A program made the position numbers and the translations under genes. Shown piece by piece: positions 23,467 through 37,056 of a DNA stretch of 64,000 bases. Within the stretch, counting starts at the first letter, position 1, and each line of letters starts with the position of its first letter. The notes under the pieces are model-generated. The model had not been told where the DNA came from and did not search any database. It worked only from the letters and a program-made list of their open reading frames with translations. Source of the DNA: Hydractinia symbiolongicarpus. Its lineage: Eukaryota > Cnidaria > Hydrozoa > Anthoathecata > Hydractiniidae. The stretch lies in assembly GCF_029227915.1 (NCBI RefSeq), contig NC_079887.1, positions 19,215,650 through 19,279,649 of the forward strand, given 5' to 3'.

Positions 23467-25467
23467 AGATCAATGGTAACCAACTCAGGCACGTGGAACC
23501 ACTTGATTTACGTGAAAGGACTTTATTAGGCGTCAAAAAGCCATATTACGGCCTTTAGAGGTATCTTAGCGTTGTTGACGGAGTTATAAATCCATGGGGC
23601 AATGGAAAACGGCTTCGGACGTCGTAGTCCATTGAGAGTGGAAGGATTAGACCAATGGTAACCTACGCAGGCGCGTGGAGCCACTTGATTTACGTGTAAG
23701 GCCTTTATTAGGCATCATAATGCCATATTACGGTCGTTCGAGGTTTGTTAGCGTAGTTGACGGAGTTATTACGCCATGGCGCAATGGAAAACGACTTGCA
23801 ACGTCTTAGGCCATTGACAACAGAAGGATTAGACCAATGGTAACCTGCACAGGCACGTGGAACCACGTGATTTACGTGAAAGGCCCTAATTAGGCGTCAA
23901 AATGCCACATTACCGTCTTTAGAGGCCCGTGCGCGTAGTTGACGGTGTTTTAAAGCCATGGCGCAACAGAAAATCACTTGAAACGTCGAAGTCCATTGAG
24001 AGTCGAAAGATTAGACCAATGGTACCCTGCGCAAGCACGTGGAACCACTTGATTTACGTGTAAGGCCTTTATTAGGCATCAAAATCCATATTACAGCGTT
24101 TGGAGTCCGGTTCTATTTTTTGACGGTGTCTTCAAGCTGTGACGCAACAAAAAACCACTTGGGACGTCGTAGTCCATTGAGAGTGGAAGGAATAAACCAA
24201 TGGTAACCTGCGCAGGCACGTGGAACCACTTGACTTACGTGAAAGGATTTTATTAGGCGTCAAAAGGCCGTATTACGGCCTTTAGAGGGTTCTTAGCGTA
24301 GTTGACGGTGTTATAAAGCCATGGGGCAATGGAAAATGACTTCGGACGTCGTAGTCTATTGAGAGTGGAAGGATGAAAGCAATGGTAATCTGCCTAGGCA
24401 CGTGGAGCCATTTGATTTACGTGTAAAGCCTTTATTAGGCATCAAAATGCCATATTACAGCGTTTAGAGGACCGTGCGCGTAGTTAACGGTGTTTTAAAG
24501 CCGTGACGCAACGTAAAACCACTTGGGACGTCGTAGTCCATTGAGACTGGAAAGATTAGACCAATGGTAACCTGCGCAGGCACGTGGAACCACTTGATTT
24601 ACGTGTAAGGCCTTTATTAGGCGTCAAAAGGCCGTATTACGGCCTTTAGAGGGTTCTTAGCGTAGTTGACGGTGTTATAAAGCCATGGCGCAATGGAAAA
24701 CGGCTTCGGACGTGGTAGTCCATTGAAAGTGGAAGGATTAGACCAATGGTAACCTACGCAGGCACGTGGAACCACGTGATTTACGTGAAAGGCCCTAATT
24801 AGGCGTCAAAATGCCACATTACCGTCTTTAGAGGCCCGTGCGCGTAGTTGACGGTGTTTTAAAGCCATGGCGCAACAGAAAATCACTTGGGACGTCGAAG
24901 TCCATTGAGAGTGGAAAGATTAGACCAATATTAACCTGCGCAAGCACGTGGAACTACGTGATTTACGTGTAAGGCCTTTGTTAGAAGTCAAAAGGCCATA
25001 TTACGGTCGTTCGAGGCTTGTTAGCGTAGTTGACGGTGTTATTACGCCATGGCGCAATGGAAAACGACTTGGAACGTCTTAGGCCATTGACAACAAAAGG
25101 ATTAGACCAATGGTAACCTGCGCAGTCACGTGAAACCACGTGATTTACGTGTAAGGCCTTAATTAGGCGTCAAAATGCCACATTACCGTCTTTAGAGGCC
25201 CGTGCGCGTAGCTGACGGTGTTTTAAAGCCATGGCGCAACAAAAAATCACTTGGGACGTCGAAGTCCATTGAGAGAGGAAGGATTAGACCAATGGTAACC
25301 TGCGCAGGCACGTGGAACCACGTGATTTACGTGTCAGGCCTTAATTATGCGTCGAAATGCCACATTACCGTCTTTAGAGGCCGGTGCGCGTAGGTGACGG
25401 TGTTTTAAAGCCATGGCGCAACAGAAAATCACTTGGGACGTCGAAGTCCATTTAGAGTGGAAAGATT
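23467..25467 (+). repeat. Mosaic of 11 monomers between C and D
   Basis: Mixes types seen in the A and B neighbourhoods: 'aaaggactttattagg', 'catcataatgcc', 'tgaaagcaatggtaatctgcc' and two perfect 'ggccgtattacggcc' monomers near 24270 and 24630. No internal block repeats. No unique sequence is present. Confidence 0.75.
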
Positions 25468-28400
25468 AGACCATTCTTAACCTGCGCAAGCACGTGGAAC
25501 TGCGTGATTTACGTGTAAGGCTTTTATTAGGCATCAGAAGGCCATATTACAGCGGTTAGAGGACCGTGCGCGTAGTTAACGGTGTTTTAAAGCTGTGACG
25601 CAACGGAAAATCACTTGGGACGTCGTAGTCCATAGAGACTGGAATGATTAGACCAATGGTAACCTGCGCAGGCACGTGGAACCACTTGACTTACGTGAAA
25701 GGATTTTATTAGGCGTCAAAAGGCCATATTACGGCCTTTAGAAGTCTCTTAGCGTGGTTGACGGTGTTATAAAGCCATGGGGCAATGGAACGCCACTTCG
25801 GACGTCGTAGTCCATTAAGAGTGGAAGGATTAGAGCAATGGTAACCTGCGCAAGCACGTGGAACCACTTTATTTACGTGTAAGGTCTTTAATAGTTATCA
25901 AAATGCCATATTACAGCGTTTAGAGGACCGTGCGCGTAGTTAACGGTGTTTTAAAGCCGTGACGCAACGGAAAACCACTTGGGACGTCGTAGTCCATTGA
26001 GAGTGAAGGGATTAGACCAATGGTAATCTGCGCAGGCACGTGGAACCACTTGATTTACGTGAAAGGACTTTATTAGGCGTCAAAATGCCACATTACCGTC
26101 TTTAGAGGCCCGTGCGCGTAGCTGACAGTGTTTTAAAGCCATGGTGCAACAAAAAATCACTTGGGACGTCGAAGTCCATTGAGAGAGGAAGGATTAGACC
26201 AATATTAACCTGCGCAAGCACGTGGAACTACGTGATTTACGTGTAAGGCTTTTATTAGGCATCAAATCCATATTACAGCGTTTGGAGTCCGGTGCGCTTA
26301 TTTGACGGTGTCTTCAAGCTGTGACGAAACAAAAAACCACTTGGGATGTCGTAGTCCATTGAGAGTGGAAGGATTAGACCAATGGTAACCTACGCAGGCG
26401 CGTGGAGGCACTTGATTTACGTGTAAGGCCTTTATTAGGCATCATAATGCCATATTACGGTCGTTCGAGGTTTGTTAGCGTAGTTGACGGAGTTATTACG
26501 CCATGGCGCAATGGAAAACGACTTGCAACGTCTTAGGCCATTGACAACAGAAGGATTAGAACAATGGTAACCTGCGTAGGCACGTGGAACCACGTGATTT
26601 ACGTGTAAGGCCTTAATTAGGCGTCAAAATGCCACATTACCGTCTTTAGAGGCCCGTGCGCGTAGCTGACGGTGTTTTAAAGCCATGGCGCAACAGAAAA
26701 TCACTTGGGACGTCGAAGTCCATTGAGAGTGGAAAGATTAGACCAATGGTAACCTGCGCAAGCACGTGGAACCACTTGATTTACGTGTAAGGCCTTTATT
26801 AGGCATCAAAATCCATATTACAGCGTTTGGAGTCCCGTGCGCTTATTTAACGGTGTCTTCAAGCTGTGACGCAACAAAAAATCACTTGGGACGTCGAAGT
26901 CCATTTAGAGTGGAAAGATTAGACCAATATTAACCTGCGCAAGCACGTGGAACTACGTGATTTACGTGTAAGGCTTTTATTAGGCATCAGAAGGCCATAT
27001 TACAGCGTTTAGAGGACCGTGCGCGTAGTTAACGGTGTTTTAAAGCTGTGACGCAACGGCAAAAACCACTTGGGACGTCGTAGTCCATAGAGACTGGAAT
27101 GATTAGACCAATGGTAACCTGCGCAGGCACGTGGAACCACTTGACTTACGTGAAAGGATTTTATTAGGCGTCAAAAGGCCATATTACGGCCTTTAGAAGT
27201 CTCTTAGCGTGGTTGACGGTGTTATAAAGCCATGGCGCAATGGATAACGGCATCGGACGTCGCAGTCCATTGAGAGTGGAAGGATTAGACCAATGGTAAC
27301 CTGCGCAAGCACGTGGAACCACCTGATTTATGTGTAAGGCCTTTATTAGGCATCAAAATGCCGTATTACAGCGTTTGGAGGCCTGTGCGCGTATTTGGCG
27401 GTGTCTTCAAGCTGTGACGCAACAAAAAACCACTTGGGACGTCGTAGTCCATTGAGAGTGGAAGGATTAGACCAATGGTAACCTACTCAGGCATGTGGAA
27501 CTACTTGATTTACGTGAAAGGACTTTATTAGGCGTCAAAAGGCCATATTACGGCCTTTAGAGGTATCTTAGCGTGGTTGACGGAGTTATAAATCCATGGG
27601 GAATGGAAAACGGCTTCGAACGTCGTAGTCCATTGAGAGTGGAAGGATTAGAGCAATGGTAACCTGCGCAGTCACGTGAAACCACGTGATTTACGTGTAA
27701 GGCCTTAATTAGGAGTCAAAATGCCACATTACCGTCTTTAGAGGCCCGTGCGCGTAGCTGTCGGTGTTTTAAAGCCATGGCGCAACAAAAAAATCACTTG
27801 GGACGTCGAAGTCCATTGAGAGAGGAAGGATTAGACCAATATTAACCTGCGCAAGCACGTGGAACTACGTGATTTACGTGTAAGGCTTTTATTAGGCATC
27901 AGAAGGCCATATTACACCGTTTAGAGGATCGTGCGCGTACTTAACGGTGTTTTAAAGCCGTGACGCAACGAAAAACCACTTGGGACGTCGTAGTCCATTG
28001 AGAGTAGAAGCATTAGACCAATGGTAACCTGCGCAGGCACGTGGAATCACGTCATTTACGTGCAAGGCTTTTATTAAGCATAAAAAGGCCATATTACAGT
28101 AGTTAGAGGCCTGTAAACGTAGTTGACGGTGTTAAAAGGGTATGCCGCATTGGAAAGCCACTTCGGACGTGGTAGTCCATTGAGAGTGGAAGGATTAGAC
28201 CAATGGTAACCAACGCAGGCGCGTGGAGCCACTTGATTTACGTGTAAGGCCTTTATTAGGCATCCAAATGCCATATTACACCGTTTAGAGGCCCGTGCGC
28301 GTAGTTAACGGTGTTTTAAAGCTGTGACGCAACGGAAAATCACTTGTGACGTCGTAGTCCATAGAGACTGGAATGATTAGACCAATGGTAACCTGCGCAG

Positions 28401-30734
28401 GCACGTGGAACCACTTGACTTACGTGAAAGGATTTTATTAGGCGTCAAAAGGCCATATTACGGCCTTTAGAAGTCTCTTAGCGTGGTTGACGGTGTTATA
28501 AAGCCATGGGGCAATGGAAAGCCACTTCGGACGTCGTAGTCCATTAAGAGTGGAAGGATTAGAGCAATGGTAACCTGCGCAAGCACGTGGAACCACTTTA
28601 TTTACGTGTAAGGCCTTTAATAGTTATCAAAATGCCATATTACAGCGTTTAGAGGACCGTGCGCGTAGTTAACGGTGTTTTAAAGCCGAAACGCAACGGA
28701 AAACCACTTGGGACGTCGTAGTCCATTGAGAGTGGAAGGATTAGACTAATGGTAACCTACTCAGGCACGTGGAACCACTTGATTTACGTGAAAGGACTTT
28801 ATTAGGCGTCAAAAGGCCATATTACGGCCTTTAGAGGTATTTTAGCGTGGTTGACGGAGTTATAAATCCATGGGGCAATGGAAAACGGCTTCGGACGTCG
28901 TAGGCCATTGAGAGTGGAAGCATTAGACCAATGGTAACCTACGCAGGCGCGTGGAGCCACTTGATTTACGTGTAAGGCCTTTATTAGGCATCATAATGCC
29001 ATATTACGGTCGTTCGAGGTTTGTTAGCGTAGTTGACGGAGTTATTACGCCATGGCGCAATGGAAAACGACTTCAGACGTCTTAGGCCATTGACAACAGA
29101 AGGATTAGACCAATGGTAACCTGCGTAGGCACGTGGAACCACGTGATTTACGTGTAAGGCCTTAATTAGGCGTCAAAATGCCACATTACCGTTTTTAGAG
29201 GCCCGTGCGCGTAGTTGACGGTGTTGGCGCAACAGAAAATCACTTGGGACGTCGAAGTCCATTGAGAGTGGAAAGATTAGACCAATGGTAATCTGCGCAG
29301 GCACGTGGAACCACTTGATTTACGTGAAAGGACTTTATTAGGCGTCAAAAGGCCATATTACGGCCTTTAGAGGTCTCTTAGCGTGGTTGACGGTGTTATA
29401 AAGCCATGCGGGAAGAGAAAGCCACTTCGGACGTCGTAGTCCATTAAGAGTGGAAGGAGTAGAGCAAGGGTAACCTGCGCAAGCACGTGGAAGTAATTGA
29501 TTTACGTGTAAGGCCTTTATTAGGCGTCAAAATGCCAAATTACCGTCTTTAGAGGCCCGTGCGCGTAGCTGACGGTGTTTTAAAGACGTGGCGCAACAGA
29601 AAATCACTTGTGACGCCGAAGTCCATTGAGACTGGAAAGATTAGACCAATATTAACCTGCGCAAGCACGTGGAACTACGTGATTTACGTGTAAGGCTTTT
29701 ATTAGGCATCAGAAGGCCATATTACACCGTTTAGAGGACCGTGCGCGTACTTAACGGTGTTTTAAAGCCGTGACGCAACGGAAAACCACTTGGGACGTCG
29801 TAGTCTATTGAGAGTAGAAGCATTAGACCAATGGTAACCTGCGCAGGCACGTGGAATCACGTCATTTACGTGCAAGGCTTTTATTAAGCATAAAAAGGCC
29901 ATATTACAGTAGTTAGAGGCCTGTAAACGTAGTTGACGGTGTTAAAAGGGTATGCCGCATTGGAAAGCCACTTCGGACGTGGTAGTCCATTGAGAGTGGA
30001 AGGATTAGACCAATGGTAACCTACGCAGGCGCGTGGAGCCACTTGATTTACGTGTAAGGCCTTTATTAGGCATCCAAATGCCATATTACACCGTTTAGAG
30101 GACCGTGCGCGTAGTTAACGGTGTTATAAAGCCGTGACGCAACGGAAAACCACTTGGGACGTCGTAGTCCATTGAGAGTGGAGGGATTAGACCAATGGTA
30201 ACCTGCGCAGGCACGTGGAACCACTTGATTTACGTGAAAGGCCTTTATTAGGCGTCAAAAGGCCATATTACGGCCTTTAGAAGTCTCTTTGCGTGGTTGA
30301 CGGTGTTATAAAGCCATGGGGCAATGGAAAGACACTTCGGACGTCGTACTCCATTAAGAGTGAAAGGATTAGAGCAATGGTAACCTGCGCAGGCACGTGG
30401 AGCAACGTGATTTACGCGTAAGGCCTTTGTTAGAAGTCAAAAGGCCATATTACGGTCGTTCGAGGCTTGTTAGCGTTGTTGACGGTGTTATTATGCCATG
30501 GGGCATTGGAAAACGACTTGGAGCGTCTCAGGCTATTGACAACAGAAGGATTAGACCAATGGTAACCTGCACAGGCACGTGGAACCACGTGATTTACGTG
30601 TAAGGCCTTAATTATGCGTCGAAATGCCACATTACCGTCTTTAGAGGCCGGTGCGCGTAGGTGACGGTGTTTTAAAGCCATGGCGCAACAGAAAATCACT
30701 TGGGACGTCGAAGTCCATTTAGAGTGGAAAGATT
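25468..30734 (+). repeat. D family, left portion
   Basis: Opens with an 'agaccattcttaacc' monomer. It contains two copies of the diagnostic monomer 'ctttatttacgtgtaaggc.tttaatagttatc' (about 25888 and 28615) that are also found at 31411, 35121 and 39191. The segment from about 28846 onward is repeated 2614 bp further right. The first 172-bp monomer of the family lies at 29107-29278. Confidence 0.8.
29107..29278 (+). repeat. 172-bp monomer with 10-bp deletion, copy 1
   Basis: The usual 'gacggtgttttaaagccatggcgcaac' is reduced to 'gacggtgttggcgcaac', removing ten bases and with them the GCCATGGC palindrome. Anchors at 29107 and 29279 are 172 bp apart. Confidence 0.92.
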
Positions 30735-30990
30735 AGACCATTATTAACCTGCGCAAGCACGTGGAACTACGTTATTTACGTGTAAGGCTTTTATTAGGCA
30801 TCAGAAGGCCATATTACAGCGTTTAGAGGACCGTGCGCGTGGAACCACTTGATTTACGTGTAAGGCCTTTATTAGGCATCAAAATCCATATTACAGCGTT
30901 TGGAGTCCCGTGTGCTTATTTGACGGTGTCTTCAAGCTGTGACGCAACAAAAAATCACTTGGGACGTCGAAGTCCATTTAGGGAAAGATT
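30735..30990 (+). repeat. 256-bp chimeric monomer, copy 1
   Basis: A normal monomer runs to phase ~106 ('gaccgtgcgcgt', ending 30840). It then restarts at phase 29 of another monomer ('ggaaccacttgattt'), giving about 1.4 monomers. The join lies at the shared word gc(a/g)cgtgg, as expected for unequal exchange at short homology. A 3-bp loss near the end ('tttagggaaag' for 'tttagagtggaaag') also marks this unit. Confidence 0.92.
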
Positions 30991-31720
30991 AGACCAATAT
31001 TAACCTGCGCAAGCACGTGGAACTACGTGATTTACGTGTAAGGCTTTTATTAGGCATCAGAAGGCCATATTACAGCGTTTAGAGGACCGTGCGCGTAGTT
31101 AACGGTGTTTTAAAGCTGTGACGCAACGGCAAAAACCACTTGGGACGTCGTAGTCCATAGAGACTGGAATGATTAGACCAATGGTAACCTGCGCAGGCAC
31201 GTGGAACCACTTGACTTACGTGAAAGGATTTTATTAGGCGTCAAAAGGCCATATTACGGCCTTTAGAAGTCTCTTAGCGTGGTTGACGGTGTTATAAAGC
31301 CATGGGGCAATGGAAAGCCACTTCGGACGTCGTAGTCCATTAAGAGTGGAAGGATTAGAGCAATAGTAACCTGCGCAAGCACGTGGAACCACTTTATTTA
31401 CGTGTAAGGCCTTTAATAGTTATCAAAATGCCATATTACAGCGTTTAGAGGACCGTGCGCGTAGTTAACGGTGTTTTAAAGCCGAAACGCAACGGAAAAC
31501 CACTTGGGACGTCGTAGTCCATTGAGAGTGGAAGGATTAGACTAATGGTAACCTACTCAGGCACGTGGAACCACTTGATTTACGTGAAAGGACTTTATTA
31601 GGCGTCAAAAGGCCATATTACGGCCTTTAGAGGTATTTTAGCGTGGTTGACGGAGTTATTACGCCATGGCGCAATGGAAAACGACTTCAGTCGTCTTAGG
31701 CCATTGACAACAGAAGGATT

Positions 31721-31892
31721 AGACCAATGGTAACCTGCGTAGGCACGTGGAACCACGTGATTTACGTGTAAGGCCTTAATTAGGCGTCAAAATGCCACAT
31801 TACCGTTTTTAGAGGCCCGTGCGCGTAGTTGACGGTGTTGGCGCAACAGAAAATCACTTGGGACGTCGAAGTCCATTGACAGTGGAAAGATT
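31721..31892 (+). repeat. 172-bp monomer, copy 2
   Basis: Same ten-base deletion as at 29107, offset 2614 bp. The following spacer reads 'ccattgacagtgg', shared only with copy 3. Confidence 0.92.
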
Positions 31893-33348
31893 AGACCAAT
31901 GGTAATCTGCGCAGGCACGTGGAACCACTTGATTTACGTGAAAGGACTTTATTAGGCGTCAAAAGGCCATATTACGGCCTTTAGAAGTCTCTTAGCGTGG
32001 TTGACGGTGTTATAAAGCCATGCGGGAAGGGAAAGCCACTTCGGACGTCGTAGTCCATTAAGAGTGGAAGGAGTAGAGCAAGGGTAACCTGCGCAAGCAC
32101 GTGGAAGTAATTGATTTACGTGTAAGGCCTTTATTAGGCGTCAAAATGCCAAATTTCCGTCTTTAGAGGCCCGTGCGCGTAGCTGACGGTGTTTTAAAGA
32201 CGTGGCGCAACAGAAAATCACTTGGGACGCCGAAGTCCATTGAGACTGGAAAGATTAGACCAATATTAACCTGCGCAAGCACGTGGAACTACGTGATTTA
32301 CGTGTAAGGCTTTTATTAGGCATCAGAAGGCCATATTACACCGTTTAGAGGACCGTGCGCGTACTTAACGGTGTTTTAAAGCCGTGACGCAACGGAAAAC
32401 CACTTGGAACGTCGTAGTCTATTGAGAGTAGAAGCATTAGACCAATGGTAACCTGCGCAGGCACGTGGAATCACGTCATTTACGTGCAAGGCTTTTATTA
32501 AGCATAAAAAGGCCATATTACAGTAGTTAGAGGCCTGTAAACGTAGTTGACGGTGTTAAAAGGGTATGCCGCATTGGAAAGCCACTTCGGACGTGGTAGT
32601 CCATTGAGAGTGGAAGGATTAGACCAATGGTAACTTACGCAGGCGCGTTGAGCCACTTGATTTACGTGTAAGGCCTTTATTAGGCATCCAAATGCCATAT
32701 TACATCGTTTAGAGGACCGTGCGCGTAGTTAACGGTGTTATAAAGCCGTGACGCAACGGAAAACCACTTGGGACGTCGTAGTCCATTGAGAGTGGAGGGA
32801 TTAGACCAATGGTAACCTGCGTAGGCACGTGGAACCACTTGATTTACGTGAAAGGCCTTTATTAGGCGTCAAAAGGCCATATTACGGCCTTTAGAAGTCT
32901 CTTTGCGTGGTTGACGGTGTTATAAAGCCATGGGGCAATGGAAAGACACTTCGGACGTCGTACTCCATTAAGAGTGAAAGGATTAGAGCAATGGTAACCT
33001 GCGCAGGCACGTGGAGCAACGTGATTTACGCGTAAGGCCTTTGTTAGAAGTCAAAAGGCCATATTACGGTCGTTCGAGGCTTGTTAGCGTTGTTGACGGT
33101 GTTATTATGCCATGGCGCAATGGAAAACGACTTGGAGCGTCTCAGGCTATTGACAACAGAAGGATTAGACCAATGGTAACCTGCGCAGGCACGTGGAACC
33201 ACGTGATTTACGTGTAAGGCCTTAATTATGCGTCGAAATGCCACATTACCGTCTTTAGAGGCCGGTGCGCGTAGGTGACGGTGTTTTAAAGCCATGGCGC
33301 AACAGAAAATCACTTGGGACGTCGAAGTCCATTTAGAGTGGAAAGATT

Positions 33349-33604
33349 AGACCATTATTAACCTGCGCAAGCACGTGGAACTACGTTATTTACGTGTAAG
33401 GCTTTTATTAGGCATCAGAAGGCCATATTACAGCGTTTAGAGGACCGTGCGCGTGGAACCACTTGATTTACGTGTAAGGCCTTTATTAGGCATCAAAATC
33501 CATATTACAGCGTTTGGAGTCCCGTGTGCTTATTTGACGGTGCCTTCAAGCTGTGACGCAACAAAAAATCACTTGGGACGTCGAAGTCCATTTAGGGAAA
33601 GATT
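33349..33604 (+). repeat. 256-bp chimeric monomer, copy 2
   Basis: Same join ('gtgcgcgt' to 'ggaaccacttg') and same 'tttagggaaag' loss as the copy at 30735, with one extra substitution ('gtgccttcaag' for 'gtgtcttcaag'). Shared breakpoints show common descent from one event followed by copying with the D unit. Confidence 0.92.
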
Positions 33605-35428
33605 AGACCAATATTAACCTGCGCAAGCACGTGGAACTACGTGATTTACGTGTAAGGCTTTTATTAGGCATCAGAAGGCCATATTACAGCGTTTAGAGGA
33701 CCGTGCGCGTAGTTAACGGTGTTTTAAAGCTGTGACGCAACGGCAAAAACCACTTGGGACGTCGTAGTCCATAGAGACTGGAATGATTAGATCAATGGTA
33801 ACCTGCGCAGGCACGTGGAACCACTTGACTTACGTGAAAGGATTTTATTAGGCGTCAAAAGGACATATTACGGCCTTTAGAAGTCTCTTAGCGTGGTTGA
33901 CGGTGTTATAAAGCCATGGCGCAACAAAAAATCACTTGGGACGTCGAAGTCCATTGAGAGAGGAAGGATTAGACCAATATTAACCTGCGCAAGCACGTGG
34001 AACTACGTGATTTACGTTTAAGGCTTTTATTAGGCATCAGAAGGCCATATTACACCGTTTAGAGAACCGTGCGCGTACTTAACGGTGTTATAAAGCCGTG
34101 ACGCAACGGAAAACCACTTGGGACGTCGTAGTCCATTAAGAGTGGAGGGATTAGACCAATGGTAACCTGCGCAGGCACGTGGAACCACGTGATTTACGTG
34201 TAAGGCCTTAATTATGCGTCGAAATGCCACATTACCGTCTTTAGAGGCCGGTGCGCGTGGGTGACGGTGTTTTAAAGCCATGGCGCAACAGAAAATCACT
34301 TGGGACGTCGAAGTTCATTTAGAGTGGAAAGATTAGACCATTATTAACCTGCGCAAGCACGTGGAACTACGTGATTTACGTGTAAGGCTTTTATTAGGCA
34401 TCAGAAGGCCATATTACAGCGTTTAGAGGACCGTGCGCGTAGTTAACGGTGTTTTAAAGCTGTGACGCAACGGCAAAAACCACTTGGGACGTCGTAGTCC
34501 ATAGAGACTGGAATGATTAGACCAATGGTAACCTGCGCAGGCACGTGGAACCACTTGACTTACGTGAAAGGATTTTATTAGGCGTCAAAAGGCCATATTA
34601 CGGCCTTTAGAAGTCTCTTAGCGTGGTTGACGGTGTTATAAAGCCATGGCGCAACAAAAAATCACTTGGGACGTCGAAGTCCATTGAGAGAGGAAGGATT
34701 AGACCAATATTAACCTGCGCAAGCACGTGGAACTACGTGATTTACGTTTAAGGCTTTTATTAGGCATCAGAAGGCCATATTACAGCGTTTAGAGGACCGT
34801 GCGCGTAGTTAACGGTGTTTTAAAGCTGTGTCGCAACGGAAAATCACTTGTGACGTCGTAGTCCATAGAGACTGGAATGATTAGACCAATGGTAACCTGC
34901 GCAGGCACGTGGAACCACTTGACTTACGTGAAAGGATTTTATTAGGCGTCAAAAGGCCATATTACGGCCTTTAGAAGTCTCTTAGCGTGGTTGACGGTGT
35001 TATAAAGCCATGGGGCAATGGAAAGCCACTTCGGACGTCGTAGTCCATTAAGAGTGGAAGGATTAGAGCAATGGTAACCTGCGCAAGCACGTGGAACCAC
35101 TTTATTTACGTGTAAGGCCTTTAATAGTTATCAAAATGCCATATTACAGCGTTTAGAGGACCGTGCGCGTAGTTAACGGTGTTTTAAAGCCGAAACGCAA
35201 CTGAAAACCACTTGGGACGTCGTAGTCCATTGAGAGTGGAAGGATTAGACTAATGGTAACCTACTCAGGCACGTGGAACCACTTGATTTACGTGAAAGGA
35301 CTTTATTAGGCGTCAAAAGGCCATATTACGGCCTTTAGAGGTATTTTAGCGTGGTTGACGGAGTTATTACGCCATGGCGCAATGGAAAACGACTTCAGAC
35401 GTCTTAGGCCATTGACAACAGAAGGATT

Positions 35429-35600
35429 AGACCAATGGTAACCTGCGTAGGCACGTGGAACCACGTGATTTACGTGTAAGGCCTTAATTAGGCGTCAAAA
35501 TGCCACATTACCGTTTTTAGAGGCCCGTGCGCGTAGTTGACGGTGTTGGCGCAACAGAAAATCACTTGGGACGTCGAAGTCCATTGACAGTGGAAAGATT
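35429..35600 (+). repeat. 172-bp monomer, copy 3
   Basis: Same deletion, 3708 bp after copy 2, and sharing 'ccattgacagtgg' with it, so copies 2 and 3 are sisters. Confidence 0.92.
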
Positions 35601-37056
35601 AGACCAATGGTAATCTGCGCAGGCACGTGGAACCACTTGATTTACGTGAAAGGACTTTATTAGGCGTCAAAAGGCCATATTACGGCCTTTAGAGGTCTCT
35701 TAGCGTGGTTGACGGTGTTATAAAGCCATGCGGGAAGGGAAAGCCACTTCGGACGTCGTAGTCCATTAAGAGTGGAAGGAGTAGAGCAAGGGTAACCTGC
35801 GCAAGCACGTGGAAGTAATTGATTTACGTGTAAGGCCTTTATTAGGCGTCAAAATGCCAAATTTCCGTCTTTAGAGGCCCGTGCGCGTAGCTGACGGTGT
35901 TTTAAAGACGTGGCGCAACAGAAAATCACTTGGGACGCCGAAGTCCATTGAGACTGGAAAGATTAGACCAATATTAACCTGCGCAAGCACGTGGAACTAC
36001 GTGATTTACGTGTAAGGCTTTTATTAGGCATCAGAAGGCCATATTACACCGTTTAGAGGACCGTGCGCGTACTTAACGGTGTTTTAAAGCCGTGACGCAA
36101 CGGAAAACCACTTGGGACGTCGTAGTCTATTGAGAGTAGAAGCATTAGACCAATGGTAACCTGCGCAGGCACGTGGAATCACGTCATTTACGTGCAAGGC
36201 TTTTATTAAGCATAAAAAGGCCATATTACAGTAGTTAGAGGCCTGTAAACGTAGTTGACGGTGTTAAAAGGGTATGCCGCATTGGAAAGCCACTTCGGAC
36301 GTGGTAGTCCATTGAGAGTGGAAGGATTAGACCAATGGTAACCTACGCAGGCGCGTTGAGCCACTTGATTTACGTGTAAGGCCTTTATTAGGCATCCAAA
36401 TGCCATATTACATCGTTTAGAGGACCGTGCGCGTAGTTAACGGTGTTATAAAGCCGTGACGCAACGGAAAACCACTTGGGACGTCGTAGTCCATTGAGAG
36501 TGGAGGGATTAGACCAATGGTAACCTGCGTAGGCACGTGGAACCACTTGATTTACGTGAAAGGCCTTTATTAGGCGTCAAAAGGCCATATTACGGCCTTT
36601 AGAAGTCTCTTTGCGTGGTTGACGGTGTTATAAAGCCATGGGGCAATGGAAAGACACTTCGGACGTCGTACTCCATTAAGAGTGAAAGGATTAGAGCAAT
36701 GGTAACCTGCGCAGGCACGTGGAGCAACGTGATTTACGCGTAAGGCCTTTGTTAGAAGTCAAAAGGCCATATTACGGTCGTTCGAGGCTTGTTAGCGTTG
36801 TTGACGGTGTTATTATGCCATGGCGCAATGGAAAACGACTTGGAGCGTCTCAGGCTATTGACAACAGAAGGATTAGACCAATGGTAACCTGCGCAGGCAC
36901 GTGGAACCACGTGATTTACGTGTAAGGCCTTAATTATGCGTCGAAATGCCACATTACCGTCTTTAGAGGCCGGTGCGCGTAGGTGACGGTGTTTTAAAGC
37001 CATGGCGCAACAGAAAATCACTTGGGACGTCGAAGTCCATTTAGAGTGGAAAGAAT

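Larger units (their letters stand above)
30735..33348 (+). repeat. D family copy, 2614 bp
   Basis: Bounded by 'agaccattattaacc' monomers at 30735 and 33349. The length is 14 monomers plus 66 bp, explained by one 256-bp chimeric monomer (+74), one 172-bp monomer (-10) and small indels. Compared with the preceding D segment it has lost one monomer: 'cgtggttgacggagttat' runs directly into 'tacgccatggcgc' near 31655, where the earlier copy has 'aaatccatggggc' and one more monomer. Confidence 0.85.
33349..37056 (+). repeat. D family copy, 3708 bp, internally re-duplicated
   Basis: The block 31175-34088 reappears at 34883-37796, offset 3708 bp. Inside this copy a second 'agaccattattaacc' start at 34335 lies 986 bp after the first, so a five-monomer piece containing the chimera was followed by a partial repeat. 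Near 33920 a 'gcgcaacaaaaaatcacttgg' segment was joined in from a type otherwise seen near 27780. Confidence 0.82.
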
